Source of the DNA: Gammaproteobacteria bacterium
GTDB taxonomy: Bacteria; Pseudomonadota; Gammaproteobacteria; SZUA-229
Assembly: GCA_029882215.1 (NCBI GenBank)
Contig: JAOULC010000010.1
Span: 1-64,000 of the forward strand
Length of the DNA: 64,000 nucleotides
Direction of reading: 5' to 3'
Made by a program: the position numbers and the translations under genes. Positions 24,084-35,191 of this stretch are shown here, one piece after another; position 1 is the stretch's first letter; every line of letters begins with the position of its first letter. The notes beneath the pieces were generated by a model. That model saw nothing but the letters and a program-made list of their open reading frames with translations. It did not search any database and was not told the origin of the DNA.

Positions 24084-24149
24084 GATTTCATAGTGAGTTT
24101 GAGTAATTGCAGTTAATTGCATAAGAATTTAGTTTCCTGGGTGGAAGAA

Positions 24150-24788
24150 ATGGCATTGGGTCTAGTAGGTAAAAAATCTGGAATGACACGTATCTTTACA
24201 GAAGATGGTGTGTCGATCCCTGTTACTGTTGTTGAGGTGGCACCTAATCGTGTTACTCAATTAAAGAGTATTGAAGTTGATGGTTATTGCGCCATTCAGG
24301 TAACGACAGGAACAAAGCGTGCTTCGCGTGTTAACAAGGCGAAGGCGGGTCACTTTAGTAAGGCTGGTGTTGAGGCTGGTGCTGGTTTGTGGGAGTTTCG
24401 TGTTGAAGCGGATGCGATCGCAGAGCTTCAGTTAGGCTCAGAGTTTAATGTCGATGTGTTTGAGAATGGTCAGACTGTTGATGTGACGGGTCGTAGTATT
24501 GGTAAAGGTTTTCAGGGCGGTATTAAGCGTCATAACTTTTCAATGCAAGATGCTACCCATGGTAACTCGCTTTCGCACCGTTCAAACGGTTCGATTGGTA
24601 TGAATCAGACGCCGGGTCGTGTATTCAAAGGCAAGAAAATGTCTGGTCATATGGGTGATAGGCAGCGTACTGCTCAGAATCTTGAGGTGGTTCGTGTTGA
24701 TGTCGATCGTGGTCTGTTGTTGATTAAAGGCGCGGTTCCTGGTGCTAAAGGCGGCGACGTGATCATTAAACCTGCTGCCAAAGCATAA
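24150..24788 (+). CDS. rplC: 50S ribosomal protein L3
   Basis: 212 aa. Early assembly protein near the peptidyl transferase centre. [20 protein letters not shown], the loop [27 protein letters not shown] (containing the Gln methylated in E. coli) and the C-terminal [15 protein letters not shown] are seen. I start at the ATG after GTGGAAGAA, because the track's 11-residue extension is not conserved in L3. Confidence 0.97.
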   Translation: MALGLVGKKSGMTRIFTEDGVSIPVTVVEVAPNRVTQLKSIEVDGYCAIQVTTGTKRASRVNKAKAGHFSKAGVEAGAGLWEFRVEADAIAELQLGSEFNVDVFENGQTVDVTGRSIGKGFQGGIKRHNFSMQDATHGNSLSHRSNGSIGMNQTPGRVFKGKKMSGHMGDRQRTAQNLEVVRVDVDRGLLLIKGAVPGAKGGDVIIKPAAKA

Positions 24789-24808
24789 CGAATTAGAGGT
24801 TCCTAGAA

Positions 24809-25414
24809 ATGGATCTGCAAATTTTTAACGGTTCGAACACTGTGTCAGTTAATGATGCTGTTTTTAGCTGTGAATTTAAAGAAGGGTTAGTGCATCAGGC
24901 TGTTACAGCGTTTATGTCTGGTGCTCGTCAGGGTACAAAAGCTCAGAAAAACCGCACAGCCGTTCGCGGTGGTGGGGCTAAGCCTTGGGCGCAGAAAGGT
25001 ACTGGTCGTGCTCGTGCGGGTACAAGTCGTAGTCCGTTATGGCGATCTGGTGGTGTTACGTTTGCTGCTCAGCCTCGAGATTACTCGGTTAAGCTGAATA
25101 AAAAAATGTATCGTGCTGCGATACGTGCGATTTTATCAGAGCTGGTTCGTCAGGAACGACTGGTCGTTGTTGAGGATTTTGCGGTTGCAGAAGCTAAAAC
25201 AAAAGCCATGGTTGCTAAAATGAAAGAGTTTGGTGAAGGTAGCACGCTTGTTGTTACCGAAACTGGTGATGAGTCGTTGTATCTTGCAGCTCGTAATTTA
25301 ATCGGTGTTGGTGTGACTGATGTTTCTGGTCTAAATCCTGTCTCATTGGTTGGCTTTGATAAAGTTATAATTACTGTTGGATCAATCAGAGTAGTTGAGG
25401 AATGGTTGGTATGA
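24809..25414 (+). CDS. rplD: 50S ribosomal protein L4
   Basis: 201 aa. 23S-binding protein with an extended loop in the exit tunnel ([63 protein letters not shown]). In E. coli it also regulates the S10 operon by attenuation and translational repression. The stop overlaps rplW by 4 nt. Confidence 0.98.
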   Translation: MDLQIFNGSNTVSVNDAVFSCEFKEGLVHQAVTAFMSGARQGTKAQKNRTAVRGGGAKPWAQKGTGRARAGTSRSPLWRSGGVTFAAQPRDYSVKLNKKMYRAAIRAILSELVRQERLVVVEDFAVAEAKTKAMVAKMKEFGEGSTLVVTETGDESLYLAARNLIGVGVTDVSGLNPVSLVGFDKVIITVGSIRVVEEWLV

Positions 25415-25707
25415 ACGAAGAACGCTTATTGCAAGTGCTGTTGTCACCTCACATATCAGAGAAAACAACAACTGCAGCAGATTCTTTGAATCAGCATACA
25501 TTTAGAGTAACAACAGATGCTACTAAAATCGAAATTAAACAAGCTGTAGAAAAGCTGTTTAATGTGAAGGTTGCAAAAGTACAAGTTGTTAATGTTAAAG
25601 GCAAAAGCAAGCGCTTTGGCCAACGTTTAGGCAAACGATCGGACTGGCGTAAAGCATATGTTGCTTTAGAAGCGGGTCAAGATATCGAATTTGCTGGCGC
25701 TAATTGA
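25411..25707 (+). CDS. rplW: 50S ribosomal protein L23
   Basis: 98 aa. Exit-site protein that docks SRP and trigger factor. [33 protein letters not shown] and [27 protein letters not shown]-type core are conserved. I start at 25411: GAGGA lies 9 nt upstream, whereas it directly abuts the track start at 25402. Confidence 0.96.
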   Translation: MNEERLLQVLLSPHISEKTTTAADSLNQHTFRVTTDATKIEIKQAVEKLFNVKVAKVQVVNVKGKSKRFGQRLGKRSDWRKAYVALEAGQDIEFAGAN

Positions 25708-25725
25708 GTTAAGGGTTAATAAACG

Positions 25726-26553
25726 ATGGCTATCGTAAAAACTAAACCAACTTCTCCTGGACGTCGTTTTGTTGTAAAGGTTGTTAATGATGATCTTTAC
25801 AAGGGTGAACCGCACAAGGCACTAATTGAGAAGAAATCAAAGAAAGGCGGCCGTAATAATAACGGTCGTATAACAGTTCGTCACATCGGTGGTGGTCACA
25901 AACAGCGTTACCGTGTTGTTGACTTCAAGCGTGATAAAGACGGTATTGAAGCTAAAGTAGAGCGTATCGAATACGATCCGAATCGTACTGCCAATATTGC
26001 TTTATTGGTATATAAAGATGGCGAACGTCGCTATATAATAGCGCCTAAAGGTTTATCTGCAGGTGATGTGGTTTCTTCTGGTGTTGCTGCACCGATCAAG
26101 GCAGGAAACGCATTGCCTATTAGAAATATTCCTGTAGGTACTCAAGTTCACTGCATTGAGATGAAGCCTGGTAAGGGTGCGCAGATTGCACGTAGTGCTG
26201 GTGCGGTTGTGCAGCTCGTTGCCCGTGAAGGTATCTATGCAACTATGAGATTGCGTTCAGGTGAGATGCGTAAGATACACGTTGACTGCAAGGCAACCAT
26301 AGGTGAAGTTGGTAATTCTGAACATAGCCTTTCTTCATTAGGTAAAGCCGGTGCTTCTCGCTGGCGTGGTGTTCGTCCGACTGTTCGTGGTGTTGTTATG
26401 AATCCTGTTGACCATCCACACGGTGGTGGTGAGGGTCGTACTTCTGGTGGTCGTCATCCTGTTTCACCTTGGGGTGTACCAACAAAAGGCTTTAAAACAC
26501 GTAGTAATAAACGTACGGACAAAATGATTGTTCGTAGACGTAATCGTAAATAA
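25726..26553 (+). CDS. rplB: 50S ribosomal protein L2
   Basis: 275 aa. Subunit-bridge protein required for peptidyl transferase assembly. [33 protein letters not shown], the OB-fold core, and [27 protein letters not shown] with the conserved His are present. Confidence 0.99.
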   Translation: MAIVKTKPTSPGRRFVVKVVNDDLYKGEPHKALIEKKSKKGGRNNNGRITVRHIGGGHKQRYRVVDFKRDKDGIEAKVERIEYDPNRTANIALLVYKDGERRYIIAPKGLSAGDVVSSGVAAPIKAGNALPIRNIPVGTQVHCIEMKPGKGAQIARSAGAVVQLVAREGIYATMRLRSGEMRKIHVDCKATIGEVGNSEHSLSSLGKAGASRWRGVRPTVRGVVMNPVDHPHGGGEGRTSGGRHPVSPWGVPTKGFKTRSNKRTDKMIVRRRNRK

Positions 26554-26567
26554 TTGAGGTTAGTACT

Positions 26568-26840
26568 GTGCCACGCTCACTTAAAAAAGGCCCGTTTATC
26601 GATCAGCATCTGCTCAAAAAAGTAGAAGCTGCAAAAGAAGCAAATGATCGACGTCCAATTAAAACCTGGTCTCGCCGTTCTGTTATCTTTCCTGACATGG
26701 TTGGTTTAACGATTGCTGTTCATAACGGCCGTCTACATATACCTGTGTTAGTAAATGAGAACATGGTAGGTCATAAGTTAGGTGAGTTTGCGTTGACGCG
26801 TACATTCAAAGGTCACATTGCTGACAAGAAATCTAGGTAG
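26568..26840 (+). CDS. rpsS: 30S ribosomal protein S19
   Basis: 90 aa, GTG start. 30S head protein that contacts S13 and the A-site finger. [21 protein letters not shown] and [16 protein letters not shown] are conserved. Confidence 0.98.
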   Translation: MPRSLKKGPFIDQHLLKKVEAAKEANDRRPIKTWSRRSVIFPDMVGLTIAVHNGRLHIPVLVNENMVGHKLGEFALTRTFKGHIADKKSR

Positions 26841-26848
26841 GGTAGATC

Positions 26849-27181
26849 ATGCAAGTTTCTTCTAAATTGAGATATGCACGAATTTCTGCACAAAAATGCA
26901 GACTGGTTGCGGATCAAATACGTGGTTTACCTGTTGATCAGGCTTTACAGATACTGACTTTCAGCACTAAAAAAGCTGCCAAGATGGTTAAACAAATACT
27001 GGAATCTGCGATTGCTAATGCTGAGCATAATGAAGGTGCAGATATTGATGATCTTAAGGTATCGACTGTTTTTGTTGATGAAGGTCCAACAATGAAGCGC
27101 ATTCAACCACGTGCAAAGGGTCGTGCGTATCGTATTTTGAAACGCACTAGTCATATCACTGTAATGGTTGCGGATAGCTAA
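26849..27181 (+). CDS. rplV: 50S ribosomal protein L22
   Basis: 110 aa. Exit-tunnel protein with a beta-hairpin ([28 protein letters not shown]). The N-terminal [31 protein letters not shown] is typical. 8 nt after rpsS. Confidence 0.98.
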   Translation: MQVSSKLRYARISAQKCRLVADQIRGLPVDQALQILTFSTKKAAKMVKQILESAIANAEHNEGADIDDLKVSTVFVDEGPTMKRIQPRAKGRAYRILKRTSHITVMVADS

Positions 27182-27194
27182 GAGAGATAATGTA

Positions 27195-27881
27195 ATGGGT
27201 CAAAAAGTTCATCCAATTGGGTTTCGTTTAGGAATCGCAACTGACTGGAATTCTAAGTGGTTTGCTGAATCTAAAGACTACGCTAAGCTGTTAAATGCCG
27301 ATCTTTCTGTACGTGAGTACCTGAAAGCTAAACTCGCACATGCTTCAGTAAGTCGTATACAAATAGAACGTCCAGCTCGTTCTGCAGTAGTAACAATATA
27401 CTCTGCTCGCCCTGGTGTTGTAATTGGTAAGAAAGGCGAAGATATCGAGAAGCTGAGACATGACGTTTCTAAGCGTATGGGTATTCATGTTAATAACGTG
27501 AAAATCAATATAGAAGAAATTCGTAAGCCTGAAATGGATGCTCAATTGGTGGCTGATGGCGTTGCGCAACAGCTTGAACGTCGTGTGATGTTTCGACGTG
27601 CAATGAAGCGTTCGGTAAGTAATACAATGAGAATGGGTGCACAGGGCATCAAAATTAACATTGCTGGTCGTCTGAACGGTGCAGAGATTGCTCGTGCTGA
27701 ATGGTACAGAGAAGGTCGTGTTCCATTGCACACATTACGTGCAGATATTGATTATGGTGTCGCTAGAGCTAACACTACTTATGGTGTTATTGGTATTAAA
27801 GTTTGGATTTACAAAGGTGAAGTCCATGATTTTTATGCCATTAAAGAATCTGACGACAAGAACAAAAAGAAAGCAGGCTAG
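27195..27881 (+). CDS. rpsC: 30S ribosomal protein S3
   Basis: 228 aa. mRNA-entry and helicase-associated protein. An N-terminal KH domain ([29 protein letters not shown]) and the C-terminal S3 domain ([54 protein letters not shown]) are intact. Start set to [13 protein letters not shown]; the track adds nine residues that overlap rplV. Confidence 0.97.
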   Translation: MGQKVHPIGFRLGIATDWNSKWFAESKDYAKLLNADLSVREYLKAKLAHASVSRIQIERPARSAVVTIYSARPGVVIGKKGEDIEKLRHDVSKRMGIHVNNVKINIEEIRKPEMDAQLVADGVAQQLERRVMFRRAMKRSVSNTMRMGAQGIKINIAGRLNGAEIARAEWYREGRVPLHTLRADIDYGVARANTTYGVIGIKVWIYKGEVHDFYAIKESDDKNKKKAG

Positions 27882-27892
27882 GAAATAGATAG

Positions 27893-28306
27893 ATGTTACA
27901 GCCAAAGCGTACAAAATTCAGAAAAGTGCATAAAGGTCGAAATCGTGGTCTTGCGCAAAGTGGAAACAAAGTTAGTTTCGGTGAGTTTGGTTTAAAAGCT
28001 GTTGATCGGGGTCGTATAACTGCTCGCCAGATTGAAGCTGCTCGTCGTGCAATGACTCGTCACATTAAACGTGGTGGTAAGATCTGGATTCGAATTTTCC
28101 CAGACAAGCCAATCACAACCAAACCTTTAGAAGTTCGTATGGGTAAAGGTAAGGGTAATGTAGATTACTGGGTTGCTCAGGTACAACCAGGCTCAGTGCT
28201 TTATGAGATGGATGGTGTTACCGAAGAGCTTGCTCGTGAAGCATTTAAGCTTGCGGCAGCAAAACTACCTATTAAAACTGTATTCGTTAATCGTCAGGTG
28301 ATGTAA
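27893..28306 (+). CDS. rplP: 50S ribosomal protein L16
   Basis: 137 aa. A-site-region protein. [36 protein letters not shown] and [26 protein letters not shown] are conserved. The stop overlaps rpmC by 1 nt. Confidence 0.98.
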   Translation: MLQPKRTKFRKVHKGRNRGLAQSGNKVSFGEFGLKAVDRGRITARQIEAARRAMTRHIKRGGKIWIRIFPDKPITTKPLEVRMGKGKGNVDYWVAQVQPGSVLYEMDGVTEELAREAFKLAAAKLPIKTVFVNRQVM

Positions 28307-28515
28307 TGGCTATTGTTTCAGCAAAAGAATATCGTGAAAAGTCAGTCACTGACTTGCAGCAAGAGCTGCTAGAATTGCGTCGCGAACAATTTAATCTGCG
28401 TATGCAGCAAGGTGTTGGCCAGGTTTCTAAAAATCATTTGTTTAATGACGTGCGTAAAAATATCGCTCGTCTTAAGACAATTGTTAATGAAAAGACAAAA
28501 GCGGGTGACAAATAA
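28306..28515 (+). CDS. rpmC: 50S ribosomal protein L29
   Basis: 69 aa. Two-helix protein next to L23 at the tunnel exit. [32 protein letters not shown] and [15 protein letters not shown] match the family. It overlaps both neighbours by 1 nt (TAATG), indicating tight coupling. Confidence 0.97.
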   Translation: MAIVSAKEYREKSVTDLQQELLELRREQFNLRMQQGVGQVSKNHLFNDVRKNIARLKTIVNEKTKAGDK

Positions 28516-28784
28516 TGAGTGAGTCTCAGACAGAAGTTGTACGTTCATTAACTGGTCGTGTTACCAGTGACAAGATGGACAAAACTGTTACTGTGATTGT
28601 TGAGCGTAAAGTTCGTCATCCCCTGTACGGAAAAATTATCAAACGTTCTTCTAAGTTTCATGTTCATGATGAAGCTAATGAATGCAATGTAAATGATGTT
28701 GTAACGATAGAGCAGTGTCGCCCGATTTCAAAATCAAAATCATGGCGTCTTGTTCAGATTGTTGAGAAAGCAAGCCAGATTTAA
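28515..28784 (+). CDS. rpsQ: 30S ribosomal protein S17
   Basis: 89 aa. OB-fold 16S binder. [44 protein letters not shown] is typical. Last gene of the S10-type block. Confidence 0.98.
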   Translation: MSESQTEVVRSLTGRVTSDKMDKTVTVIVERKVRHPLYGKIIKRSSKFHVHDEANECNVNDVVTIEQCRPISKSKSWRLVQIVEKASQI

Positions 28785-28824
28785 TGGCTTTTTATTAGAA
28801 TTTGTTAGTCGGAAGTAACTAGCC

Positions 28825-29193
28825 ATGATTCAGATGCAGACAGTTTTAAACGCGGCAGACAACAGTGGTGCTCGTCGTGTACAGTGCATAAAAGTACTGG
28901 GTGGTTCACATCGTCGCTATGCTGCGGTTGGTGATATCATTAAAGTAAGTATTAAAGATGCGATCCCGCGCGGAAAAGTTAAAAAAGGCGATGTATACAA
29001 CGCAGTTGTTGTTCGTACTGCTAAGGGTATTCGCCGTCCAGATGGTTCTGTAATACGTTTTGATTCAAATGCGGCAGTACTGTTAAATAATAATTTGCAG
29101 CCTATTGGTACTCGTATCTTTGGACCTGTAACTCGTGAATTACGTAATGAAAAGTTCATGAAAATTATTTCACTTGCACCTGAAGTGTTGTAA
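28825..29193 (+). CDS. rplN: 50S ribosomal protein L14
   Basis: 122 aa. Beta-barrel protein at the 30S interface. [33 protein letters not shown] and [29 protein letters not shown] are conserved. The 40-nt gap before it corresponds to the E. coli spc promoter site, but no clear -35/-10 is seen. Confidence 0.98.
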   Translation: MIQMQTVLNAADNSGARRVQCIKVLGGSHRRYAAVGDIIKVSIKDAIPRGKVKKGDVYNAVVVRTAKGIRRPDGSVIRFDSNAAVLLNNNLQPIGTRIFGPVTRELRNEKFMKIISLAPEVL

Positions 29194-29209
29194 GGCGAGG
29201 TTATTAGAT

Positions 29210-29527
29210 ATGCAAAATATTAAAAAAGGTGACGAAATCATCGTTACTGCAGGTAAAGATAAAGGACGTCGTGGTAACGTACTGAGTCTGCTTGATAATG
29301 ATAGAATTTTGGTTGAAGGTGTGAATCTGGTTAAGAAACACGCTAAGCCGAACCCTGCGAAAGGTGAGCAAGGCGGCATTATCAGTAAAGAGATGCCTCT
29401 TCATCGTTCGAATGTTATGTTGTTCAATCCTGCAACAAACAAGGGTGATCGAGTAGGAATTAAGACGTTAGATGACGGCAAAAAAGTTCGTTATTTTAAA
29501 TCTAACAATGAAGTAGTTGACGTATAG
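29210..29527 (+). CDS. rplX: 50S ribosomal protein L24
   Basis: 105 aa. KOW-domain assembly initiator. [45 protein letters not shown] is typical. I start at MQNIKKGDE; the track's 12-residue extension lies inside rplN. Confidence 0.97.
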   Translation: MQNIKKGDEIIVTAGKDKGRRGNVLSLLDNDRILVEGVNLVKKHAKPNPAKGEQGGIISKEMPLHRSNVMLFNPATNKGDRVGIKTLDDGKKVRYFKSNNEVVDV

Positions 29528-29537
29528 GTTTCTGGCA

Positions 29538-30083
29538 ATGGCAAGGTTAGACAAGCATTATCGCGAAACAGTAGTGAAGCAACTTACAGAGCAGTTTGGT
29601 TATAAATCTGTTATGGAAGTGCCACGTATTACTAAAATCACCCTGAACATGGGTGTTGGTGAAGCAGTTGGTGATAAAAAAATCATTGATTACGCTGTAA
29701 CTGATATGGAAAAGATTGCGGGCCAAAAAGCTGTCGTTACGTTAGCTCGTAAGTCTGTTGCAGGTTTTAAAGTACGTGAAGAATGGCCAATTGGTGTCAA
29801 GGTAACATTGCGTAAAGATCGCATGTTTGAGTTTCTTGATCGCCTGGTTAATATCTCAATCCCACGTATTCGCGACTTCCGTGGTTTAAATGGCAAATCT
29901 TTTGATGGCCGTGGTAATTACAACATGGGTATTCGTGAGCAAATCATCTTCCCGGAAATCGATTATGATAAAATCGATACTCTGCGGGGTATGGATATCA
30001 GCATAACGACTACAGCAAAAACAGATGAAGAAGCTAAAGCATTATTATCAGCCTTTAGTTTCCCATTCCGAGAAAAAGGTTAA
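29538..30083 (+). CDS. rplE: 50S ribosomal protein L5
   Basis: 181 aa. Central protuberance protein that binds 5S r[46 protein letters not shown] and [43 protein letters not shown] are conserved. Start moved to [10 protein letters not shown]; the track adds seven residues. Confidence 0.97.
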   Translation: MARLDKHYRETVVKQLTEQFGYKSVMEVPRITKITLNMGVGEAVGDKKIIDYAVTDMEKIAGQKAVVTLARKSVAGFKVREEWPIGVKVTLRKDRMFEFLDRLVNISIPRIRDFRGLNGKSFDGRGNYNMGIREQIIFPEIDYDKIDTLRGMDISITTTAKTDEEAKALLSAFSFPFREKG

Positions 30084-30086
30084 GCA

Positions 30087-30392
30087 ATGGCTAAAGTATC
30101 TATGGTGCAGCGCGAGCTTAAACGCACTAAATTAGTAAATAAATATAAGGCGAAGCGAGCAGAGCTAAAAGCGATCATTGCTAACCCGGATGTTGATTTT
30201 GATGAGTTGATGGCAGCGCAAAACAAGTTAAATACTTTGCCGCGTGATTCAAGCCCAGTTCGTCAGCGTAATCGTTGTCAGGTTACTGGTCGTCCACATG
30301 GTTATTACCGTAAATTCGGTTTGTCGCGTATTAAGTTACGTGAAGCTGCAATGCGCGGTGATATTCCTGGCCTTGTTAAAGCAAGTTGGTAA
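30087..30392 (+). CDS. rpsN: 30S ribosomal protein S14
   Basis: 101 aa, the long zinc-independent form with no CxxC pairs. [49 protein letters not shown] is the conserved C-terminal block. 3 nt after rplE. Confidence 0.98.
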   Translation: MAKVSMVQRELKRTKLVNKYKAKRAELKAIIANPDVDFDELMAAQNKLNTLPRDSSPVRQRNRCQVTGRPHGYYRKFGLSRIKLREAAMRGDIPGLVKASW

Positions 30393-30404
30393 AGGTTTAA
30401 ACTT

Positions 30405-30800
30405 ATGAGTATGTCAGATCCAATCGCCGATATGTTGACTCGTATCAGAAATGGTCAGTCGGCAGATAAAGCAAGTGTCCAGATGCCTTCTTCAAAAGGT
30501 AAAGTGGCCATTGCAAATGTATTAAAAAATGAAGGTTTCATAACTAATTTCTCAGTTGATGAGAATGCAGGTAAGCCTTTATTAAATGTTGATCTTAAAT
30601 ATTATGAAGGTAAGCCTGTAATAGAAAAGATTCAGCGTGTAAGTCGTCCTGGTTTGCGTATTTACAAAAACAAAGACGAATTACCAAAAATTCAGAATGG
30701 TCTAGGTATTGCCATTATTTCTACATCGAAAGGTGTAATGACTGATAGCCAAGCACGCGCAACCAATCAAGGTGGTGAAGTGCTTTGTACTGTATCATAG
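30405..30800 (+). CDS. rpsH: 30S ribosomal protein S8
   Basis: 131 aa. Primary 16S binder and, in E. coli, the spc operon translational repressor acting at rpl[19 protein letters not shown] and [27 protein letters not shown] are typical. Confidence 0.98.
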   Translation: MSMSDPIADMLTRIRNGQSADKASVQMPSSKGKVAIANVLKNEGFITNFSVDENAGKPLLNVDLKYYEGKPVIEKIQRVSRPGLRIYKNKDELPKIQNGLGIAIISTSKGVMTDSQARATNQGGEVLCTVS

Positions 30801-30809
30801 GGTAAAGCA

Positions 30810-31343
30810 ATGTCTAGAATTGCAAACAAACCAGTAGAACTGCCATCAGGTGTTGAAATTAAAATCAACGGCCAGATGGTAAATGTAAAAGGTCCTAAAG
30901 GAACTTCTGAAATCACGCTGCATGAAACTGTTAATGTTGCTCAGAACGACCAGGAATTAAATTTTTCAATGGCAGATGATGCCGCAACAAACCTTGCTAT
31001 GGCAGGCACGATGCGCTCGCTGGTCGCGAATATGGTTCACGGTGTTTCTCAAGGTTTTGAGAAACGTTTAACACTTATTGGTGTTGGTTATCGTGCAGCT
31101 GTTCAGGGTAAAGTTTTAAACCTTACTTTAGGTTTCTCTCACCCTGTAAATTTCGAAATTCCAGCAGGTATCACTATCGAATGTCCGTCTCAAACAGAGA
31201 TTGTCGTGACAGGTATTGATAAACAGCAGGTTGGTCAGGTTTCTGCGAATATCCGTGCGTACCGTCCACCAGAGCCATATAAAGGTAAAGGTGTGCGTTA
31301 TTCAGACGAACAAGTTCTTCGTAAAGAAGCTAAAAAGAAATAG
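30810..31343 (+). CDS. rplF: 50S ribosomal protein L6
   Basis: 177 aa. Two-domain protein near the factor-binding site. [42 protein letters not shown] and [30 protein letters not shown] are conserved. Confidence 0.98.
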   Translation: MSRIANKPVELPSGVEIKINGQMVNVKGPKGTSEITLHETVNVAQNDQELNFSMADDAATNLAMAGTMRSLVANMVHGVSQGFEKRLTLIGVGYRAAVQGKVLNLTLGFSHPVNFEIPAGITIECPSQTEIVVTGIDKQQVGQVSANIRAYRPPEPYKGKGVRYSDEQVLRKEAKKK

Positions 31344-31351
31344 GTGCTGAG

Positions 31352-31708
31352 ATGAAAGACGTTAAATCAAACAGAATTCGTCGTGCTAAAAAAACTCGTA
31401 TGCGGATTCGTGAGCAGGGTAAATGTCGTTTGAGTATTCATCGTACTCCTAGACATATCTATGCTCAAATAATAGCAGCAAATGGTTCAGAAGTTCTGAC
31501 ATCAGCATCAACCGTACAGGCTGATGTGAGTAAGGGTCTGAAGAGTACTGGTAATGTTGAAGCAGCAGTCGCAGTTGGTAAAGCAATTGCTGAAAAGGCT
31601 AAAGCTGCTGGTATCACTGGTATAGCATTTGACCGTTCCGGTTTCAAATATCATGGTCGTGTAAAAGCTCTGGCTGATGCTGCACGTGAAAATGGTTTAG
31701 AGTTTTAA
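31352..31708 (+). CDS. rplR: 50S ribosomal protein L18
   Basis: 118 aa. 5S rRNA-binding protein. [29 protein letters not shown] and [26 protein letters not shown] are typical. Confidence 0.98.
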   Translation: MKDVKSNRIRRAKKTRMRIREQGKCRLSIHRTPRHIYAQIIAANGSEVLTSASTVQADVSKGLKSTGNVEAAVAVGKAIAEKAKAAGITGIAFDRSGFKYHGRVKALADAARENGLEF

Positions 31709-31719
31709 GGCTAAAGATT

Positions 31720-32226
31720 ATGGCAAATTTCGAGAAAAAAGGACCAGAAGACGGCTTCATTGAGAAACTGGTAACAGTAAACCGTGTTTCTAAAGTAGTA
31801 AAAGGTGGTCGTCAATTTGGTTTTGCTGCACTGACTGTAGTAGGCGATGGTAATGGTCGTGTTGGCTTTGGTTACGGAAAGGCTAAAGAAGTACCAATCG
31901 CTATCCAAAAAGCTATGGATAAGGCGCGTAAGTCAATGCAAAATGTACATCTTAAGGGTGATACCTTGCAGTATGAGATTGTTGCTGGGCATGGTGCTGC
32001 TGAAGTTTTCATGAAGCCTGCATCTGAAGGTACCGGAGTTATTGCCGGTGGTGCAATGCGTGCGGTTCTCGAAGCTGTTGGTGTAAAAAACGTTTTGGCA
32101 AAATGTGTTGGTAGTCGTAACCCAGTTAATGTTGTTCGCGCAACTATTAATGGTCTAACTCAAATCAACTCACCAGAATATGTTGCTGCAAAACGTGGCA
32201 AAAAAGTTGAAGAAATTTTAGGTTAA
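31720..32226 (+). CDS. rpsE: 30S ribosomal protein S5
   Basis: 168 aa. Accuracy-related 30S protein. The double-stranded-RNA-binding N-terminal region ([46 protein letters not shown]) and [25 protein letters not shown] are conserved. Confidence 0.98.
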   Translation: MANFEKKGPEDGFIEKLVTVNRVSKVVKGGRQFGFAALTVVGDGNGRVGFGYGKAKEVPIAIQKAMDKARKSMQNVHLKGDTLQYEIVAGHGAAEVFMKPASEGTGVIAGGAMRAVLEAVGVKNVLAKCVGSRNPVNVVRATINGLTQINSPEYVAAKRGKKVEEILG

Positions 32227-32232
32227 TGAACC

Positions 32233-32421
32233 ATGGCTAATACTAAAAAAGTTAAACTGACTTTGGTTAAAAGTAAAAATCATCGTCTGAAGAAGCATCA
32301 GGATTGTGTTCGTGGACTTGGCTTACGGCGCATGCACCACACGGTAGAAGTGATTGATACACCTGAAAACCGTGGCATGATCAATAAAGTTCAATATTTG
32401 TTAAAGGTTGAGGAAGCTTAA
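32233..32421 (+). CDS. rpmD: 50S ribosomal protein L30
   Basis: 62 aa. [57 protein letters not shown] is a complete bacterial L30. One nucleotide separates it from rplO. Confidence 0.97.
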   Translation: MANTKKVKLTLVKSKNHRLKKHQDCVRGLGLRRMHHTVEVIDTPENRGMINKVQYLLKVEEA

Positions 32422-32422
32422 A

Positions 32423-32857
32423 ATGCATTTAAATACACTCAAACCTGATGCTGGTAGCAAAAAGGCTGGCAAACGAGTTGGTCGTGGTATCGGTAGCGGT
32501 ACTGGTAAAACTTGTGGTCGTGGTCATAAAGGTCAAAAGTCACGCTCAGGTGGTTTTACAAAAATCGGTTTTGAAGGTGGACAGATGCCATTGCAGCGTC
32601 GTCTTCCAAAAGTTGGTTTTAATTCACGCATGGCCAGGACACGCGCTGAAGTACGCTTACATGAGCTGTTGCTTATTAATGAAGATGTAGTAACTCTTGA
32701 GGCGCTGATTGCGGCTAATATTGTTCCAGTCTTTACTAAGAAGGCTAAAGTTATCCTATCTGGTGAGATTGACAAAGCTGTAACTGTTAAGGGCCTTGCA
32801 ATTACTAAGGGTGCTAAAGCAGCGATTGAAGCTGCTGGCGGTAAAGTCGAAGATTAA
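32423..32857 (+). CDS. rplO: 50S ribosomal protein L15
   Basis: 144 aa. The Gly-rich N-terminal extension ([56 protein letters not shown]) and C-terminal domain are typical. I start at [12 protein letters not shown]; the track's five extra residues lie in rpmD. Confidence 0.97.
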   Translation: MHLNTLKPDAGSKKAGKRVGRGIGSGTGKTCGRGHKGQKSRSGGFTKIGFEGGQMPLQRRLPKVGFNSRMARTRAEVRLHELLLINEDVVTLEALIAANIVPVFTKKAKVILSGEIDKAVTVKGLAITKGAKAAIEAAGGKVED

Positions 32858-32863
32858 TACTTT

Positions 32864-34195
32864 ATGAATAATGCACTTAGTAACGGAAAATTACACGAAT
32901 TACGACAACGCATCTTTTTTGTTCTAGGTGCGTTGATCGTTTATCGTACCGGTACGTTTATTCCTGTTCCAGGTATAGACCCCGTCGTCATGTCGCAACT
33001 TTTTGAGCAACAAAAGGGTGGCATATTGGATGTTTTCAATATGTTCTCAGGCGGTGCTTTGGAGCGTATGTCGTTATTTGCTCTAGGTGTAATGCCATAT
33101 ATATCGGCATCGATCATTATACAGCTGTTGAGCCATACGGTGCCTTCACTCGAAGTTTTACGTAAAGAAGGTGAGAGTGGACGTCGTAAATTGACTACCT
33201 ATACCCGTTATTTTACCTTAGTACTTGCAACCTTCCAGTCTATTGGTGTTTCAATGGCATTACAGGGGCAGCAAGTAGGTTCTAGTCAGCTTGTATTGTC
33301 CCCAGGTTTTACGTTTGTAATGACGGCTACTGTAACGCTTGTTACTGGTACAATGTTCCTAATGTGGTTAGGTGAACAAATTACTGAGCGTGGCATTGGT
33401 AACGGTATCTCAGTTTTAATATTCGCAGGAATTGTTGCAGGCCTACCATCTGCAATAGGTGGAACATTAGAGCTTGCGAGGACTGGTGAGCTACATTCGC
33501 TAACCGTAATTTTGTTGTTCATAGTTGCTATGCTGGTAACGGCATTTGTAATCTTTGTTGAACGTGGACAGCGTAGAATTACTGTTAATTATGCAAAACG
33601 ACAACAGGGGCGCAAAATGTATGCGGCTCAAAGTAGTCACTTGCCTCTAAAATTAAATATGGCGGGTGTTATACCACCTATATTTGCTTCCAGTATTATC
33701 CTGTTCCCAGCAACTATGGGTGACTGGTTTAGTAAGTCACCTGGTATGGAGTGGCTAGCATCAATTAGCCAGACTTTGTCGCCAGGGCAGCCTGTCTATG
33801 TAATGTTTTACGCGGCTGCGATCATATTCTTTTGTTTCTTTTATACGGCGTTGGTTTTCAACTCCAGAGATACAGCAGATAACTTAAAGAAGAACGGTGC
33901 GTTTATCCCGGGTATCCGTCCAGGTGATCAAACGGCTAAATTTATTGATGGAGTTATGACACGCCTAACTTTAATAGGCGCTATCTATATGACGTCAGTG
34001 TGTTTATTGCCCGAATTCTTAATATTATATTTAAATGTGCCATTTTATTTTGGTGGTACATCTTTATTAATTATTGTCGTGGTAGTCATGGATTTCATGG
34101 CCCAGGTACAAACGCACTTAATGTCTCATCAGTACGAAGGTCTGATGAAAAAGGCGAATTTAAAGTCATCTGGTAACAGCGGTCTAATTCGTTAA
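32864..34195 (+). CDS. secY: Preprotein translocase subunit SecY
   Basis: 443 aa, the length of E. coli SecY. Channel subunit of the Sec translocon, partner of the SecE encoded at 7458. Ten hydrophobic segments can be followed. The plug/TM2 region ([38 protein letters not shown]) and the C-terminal ribosome-contact loop ([36 protein letters not shown]) are conserved. Confidence 0.98.
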   Translation: MNNALSNGKLHELRQRIFFVLGALIVYRTGTFIPVPGIDPVVMSQLFEQQKGGILDVFNMFSGGALERMSLFALGVMPYISASIIIQLLSHTVPSLEVLRKEGESGRRKLTTYTRYFTLVLATFQSIGVSMALQGQQVGSSQLVLSPGFTFVMTATVTLVTGTMFLMWLGEQITERGIGNGISVLIFAGIVAGLPSAIGGTLELARTGELHSLTVILLFIVAMLVTAFVIFVERGQRRITVNYAKRQQGRKMYAAQSSHLPLKLNMAGVIPPIFASSIILFPATMGDWFSKSPGMEWLASISQTLSPGQPVYVMFYAAAIIFFCFFYTALVFNSRDTADNLKKNGAFIPGIRPGDQTAKFIDGVMTRLTLIGAIYMTSVCLLPEFLILYLNVPFYFGGTSLLIIVVVVMDFMAQVQTHLMSHQYEGLMKKANLKSSGNSGLIR

Positions 34196-34219
34196 TCCGG
34201 TATTGTTTGGAGTAAAATC

Positions 34220-34333
34220 ATGAAAGTTCGCGCTTCTGTTAAAAAAATGTGCAGAAACTGCAAAGTTGTTAAACGTAAAGGCATTGTTCGGGTTATCTGT
34301 AAAGATCCACGTCACAAGCAACGTCAAGGTTAA
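34220..34333 (+). CDS. rpmJ: 50S ribosomal protein L36
   Basis: 37 aa, too short for the ORF track. [37 protein letters not shown] is the zinc-binding form with C11, C14, C27 and H32. It follows secY by 24 nt with a TTTGGAGT ribosome-binding site, as in the E. coli spc operon. Confidence 0.97.
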   Translation: MKVRASVKKMCRNCKVVKRKGIVRVICKDPRHKQRQG

Positions 34334-34405
34334 CGTATTGTATTTTGGTCAGAAAGCGGGTAGAATGCCGCGCTTTCCGTCTCATCATCATCGAGGATGT
34401 ATTGA
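34334..34405 (+). promoter_or_regulatory. Possible alpha operon promoter/leader
   Basis: The 72-nt gap between rpmJ and rpsM holds TAGAAT (34361-34366) with a poor -35 (TTGTAT, 17-bp spacing) and complementary segments AAAGCG / CGCTTT around it. In E. coli, S4 binds a pseudoknot leader at this place to repress rpsM-rpsK-rpsD-rplQ. I could not confirm an equivalent fold. Confidence 0.3.
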
Positions 34406-34762
34406 ATGGCTCGTATAGCGGGTATTAACGTACCAACAAATAAGCATACTGTTATTGCTTTAACTTATGTCTATGGCATTGGTCTCACTCGGGCACAGTC
34501 TATTTGTGCAACGACCGGTATCGCTGAATCTACTAAAATCAGCGCTCTGACGGAAGATCAGGTAGAAACTTTGCGAACTGAAGTTGGTAAATTCACTGTA
34601 GAAGGTGATTTGCGACGTGAAGTATCAATGAATATTAAGCGTTTGATGGATTTGGGTTCATTCCGTGGTATCCGTCATCGCCGTGGTTTGCCTTTAAGAG
34701 GTCAACGCACTAAAACTAATGCGCGTACACGTAAAGGTCCACGTCGCGCAGTTCGTAAGTAA
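34406..34762 (+). CDS. rpsM: 30S ribosomal protein S13
   Basis: 118 aa. Head protein forming the bridge to L5. [34 protein letters not shown] and [36 protein letters not shown] are typical. Confidence 0.98.
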   Translation: MARIAGINVPTNKHTVIALTYVYGIGLTRAQSICATTGIAESTKISALTEDQVETLRTEVGKFTVEGDLRREVSMNIKRLMDLGSFRGIRHRRGLPLRGQRTKTNARTRKGPRRAVRK

Positions 34763-34790
34763 ATAACGGTATCACTGAGGAATAACTCAC

Positions 34791-35174
34791 ATGGCGAAAG
34801 CTCAGGCCAAGAAAAAGGTAAAACGTTCAGTAGTGGATGGTGTTGCACATATATTTGCATCATTTAATAACACTATTGTCACAATTTCAGACCGTCAGGG
34901 TAATACCCTGTCATGGGCAACAGCGGGTGGTTCAGGCTTCCGTGGCTCTCGTAAAAGTACGCCATTCGCAGCTCAGGTTGCAGCTGAACGTGCTGGTGAA
35001 GCGGCTAAAGTTTACGGTCTTAAGAATCTTGATGTAAACGTAAAGGGACCTGGTCCTGGTCGTGAGTCAGCTGTTCGTGCATTAAATGGCGCTGGTTTCA
35101 AAATTACAAACATCAGTGATGTGACGCCTATACCGCACAACGGTTGTCGTCCACCTAAGAAACGTCGTGTTTAA
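34791..35174 (+). CDS. rpsK: 30S ribosomal protein S11
   Basis: 127 aa. Platform protein. [50 protein letters not shown] and [15 protein letters not shown] are conserved. Confidence 0.98.
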   Translation: MAKAQAKKKVKRSVVDGVAHIFASFNNTIVTISDRQGNTLSWATAGGSGFRGSRKSTPFAAQVAAERAGEAAKVYGLKNLDVNVKGPGPGRESAVRALNGAGFKITNISDVTPIPHNGCRPPKKRRV

Positions 35175-35191
35175 GGCAGAGGTACTATAAA

